A stretch of DNA of 64,000 nt from NCBI GenBank assembly GCA_030704225.1, contig CP131915.1, forward strand, positions 2,170,001-2,234,000, in the 5' to 3' direction. Shown in pieces: positions 63,718 through 64,000 of the stretch. The notes under the pieces were generated by a model. The model was not told where the DNA came from and made no database searches. It saw only the letters and a list, made by a program, of their open reading frames with translations. Position numbers and translations under genes: made by a program. This DNA comes from Kosakonia sp. H02 (GTDB lineage: Bacteria; Pseudomonadota; Gammaproteobacteria; Enterobacterales; Enterobacteriaceae). Position 1 is the first letter of the stretch, and each line of letters opens with the position of its first letter.

Positions 63718-64000
63718 TTAAGCCAGGCGGTCGTGTTGTCTGGCTGATGCCGTTTTCCACATACACCGGCTTTCAACATATTTATACATTACGGGGGCAA
63801 TCACCCCCGCTGCCACCATTGCGCAAATCTGCCAGACATATCCACCCGCGTTATATAGATAATGCTTAGATACTGTCTGCGTTATTCCATGTACCAGGTA
63901 GAGCGAGAAGCTACAGGTCCCCAACAACTTGAGGGGAAGAGAAGTGAGTAAGCCGAAATAATCACACCCGCATTTAACGCTGTAGAAAACCGCCAGCATA
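63718..64000 (-). CDS. Acyltransferase-3 family membrane protein, C-terminal part (runs off the window)
   Basis: About 94 C-terminal residues remain; the start lies beyond base 64000. LLGTCSFSLYLVHGITQTVS is the typical last-but-one helix of OafA-type acyltransferases, followed by a final membrane segment (VWQICAMVAAGVIAPVMYKY) and VESRCMWKTASARQ. Such proteins acylate sugars of lipopolysaccharide, Nod factors or exopolysaccharide. The catalytic N-terminal His is outside the window. Confidence 0.75.
   Translation of the reverse strand, partial: MLAVFYSVKCGCDYFGLLTSLPLKLLGTCSFSLYLVHGITQTVSKHYLYNAGGYVWQICAMVAAGVIAPVMYKYVESRCMWKTASARQHDRLA

Overview
This 64 kb window is chromosomal DNA of a member of the Enterobacterales, most like the Kosakonia/Enterobacter/Klebsiella group. 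The basis is a complete enterobactin locus in the usual enteric order (fepA | fes-ybdZ-entF | fepCGD | entS | fepB | entCEBAH), followed by cstA-ybdD and hcxA, enteric-type REP elements, Fur and MetJ boxes, and high GC content. The genus is inferred, not proven. No rRNA, tRNA, insertion sequence, prophage or CRISPR array was seen.

Layout. 1-5812: a truncated LuxR-type regulator gene, divergent from a five-gene Dpp/Opp-type ABC importer. 5854-9028: a GATE-domain membrane protein, two tiny membrane-protein genes outside normal ORF-length cut-offs (a YoaK homologue and a 42-residue protein), a small MarA/RamA-like regulator with a hairpin over its ribosome binding site, and a general porin. 9595-11312: an EAL-HDOD protein and a winged-helix regulator. 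11690-11863: a candidate small RNA. 11870-14157: a short-chain dehydrogenase divergent from a class III aminotransferase. 14193-19198: a second Dpp-type importer operon on the minus strand.

19371-30416 looks like a plant-sugar catabolic island. It holds an FGGY kinase, a fucose/arabinose-isomerase-like enzyme, a two-subunit transketolase, a SorC-type regulator, and an RbsABC-type importer with a DUF2291 lipoprotein. The gene set fits the transketolase route of D-apiose catabolism. Two similar operator cassettes (24197-24306 and 30431-30537) mark the two promoters. An AtaR-AtaT-like toxin-antitoxin pair sits between regulator and transporter. The island occupies the place downstream of fepA where E. 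coli carries entD.

30606-48732 is the enterobactin synthesis, export, uptake and hydrolysis locus with three divergent, Fur-box-containing control regions. 48903-53829 holds cstA, ybdD, an SDR/TetR divergent pair and a Fic-domain protein with its own inverted-repeat operator.

53971-62481 is the most intriguing region. hcxA, a sugar-type ABC importer, a cytosolic LVIVD-repeat protein, mtnK and mtnA are bracketed by two arrays of MetJ-like octamers (55095-55118 and 61395-61418, the latter with one perfect met box). I infer a methionine-controlled uptake and salvage system for methylthioribose or a related 5-deoxy-pentose, with the LVIVD protein as an uncharacterised component. The window ends with two small exported proteins of unknown function and a truncated acyltransferase-3 gene.
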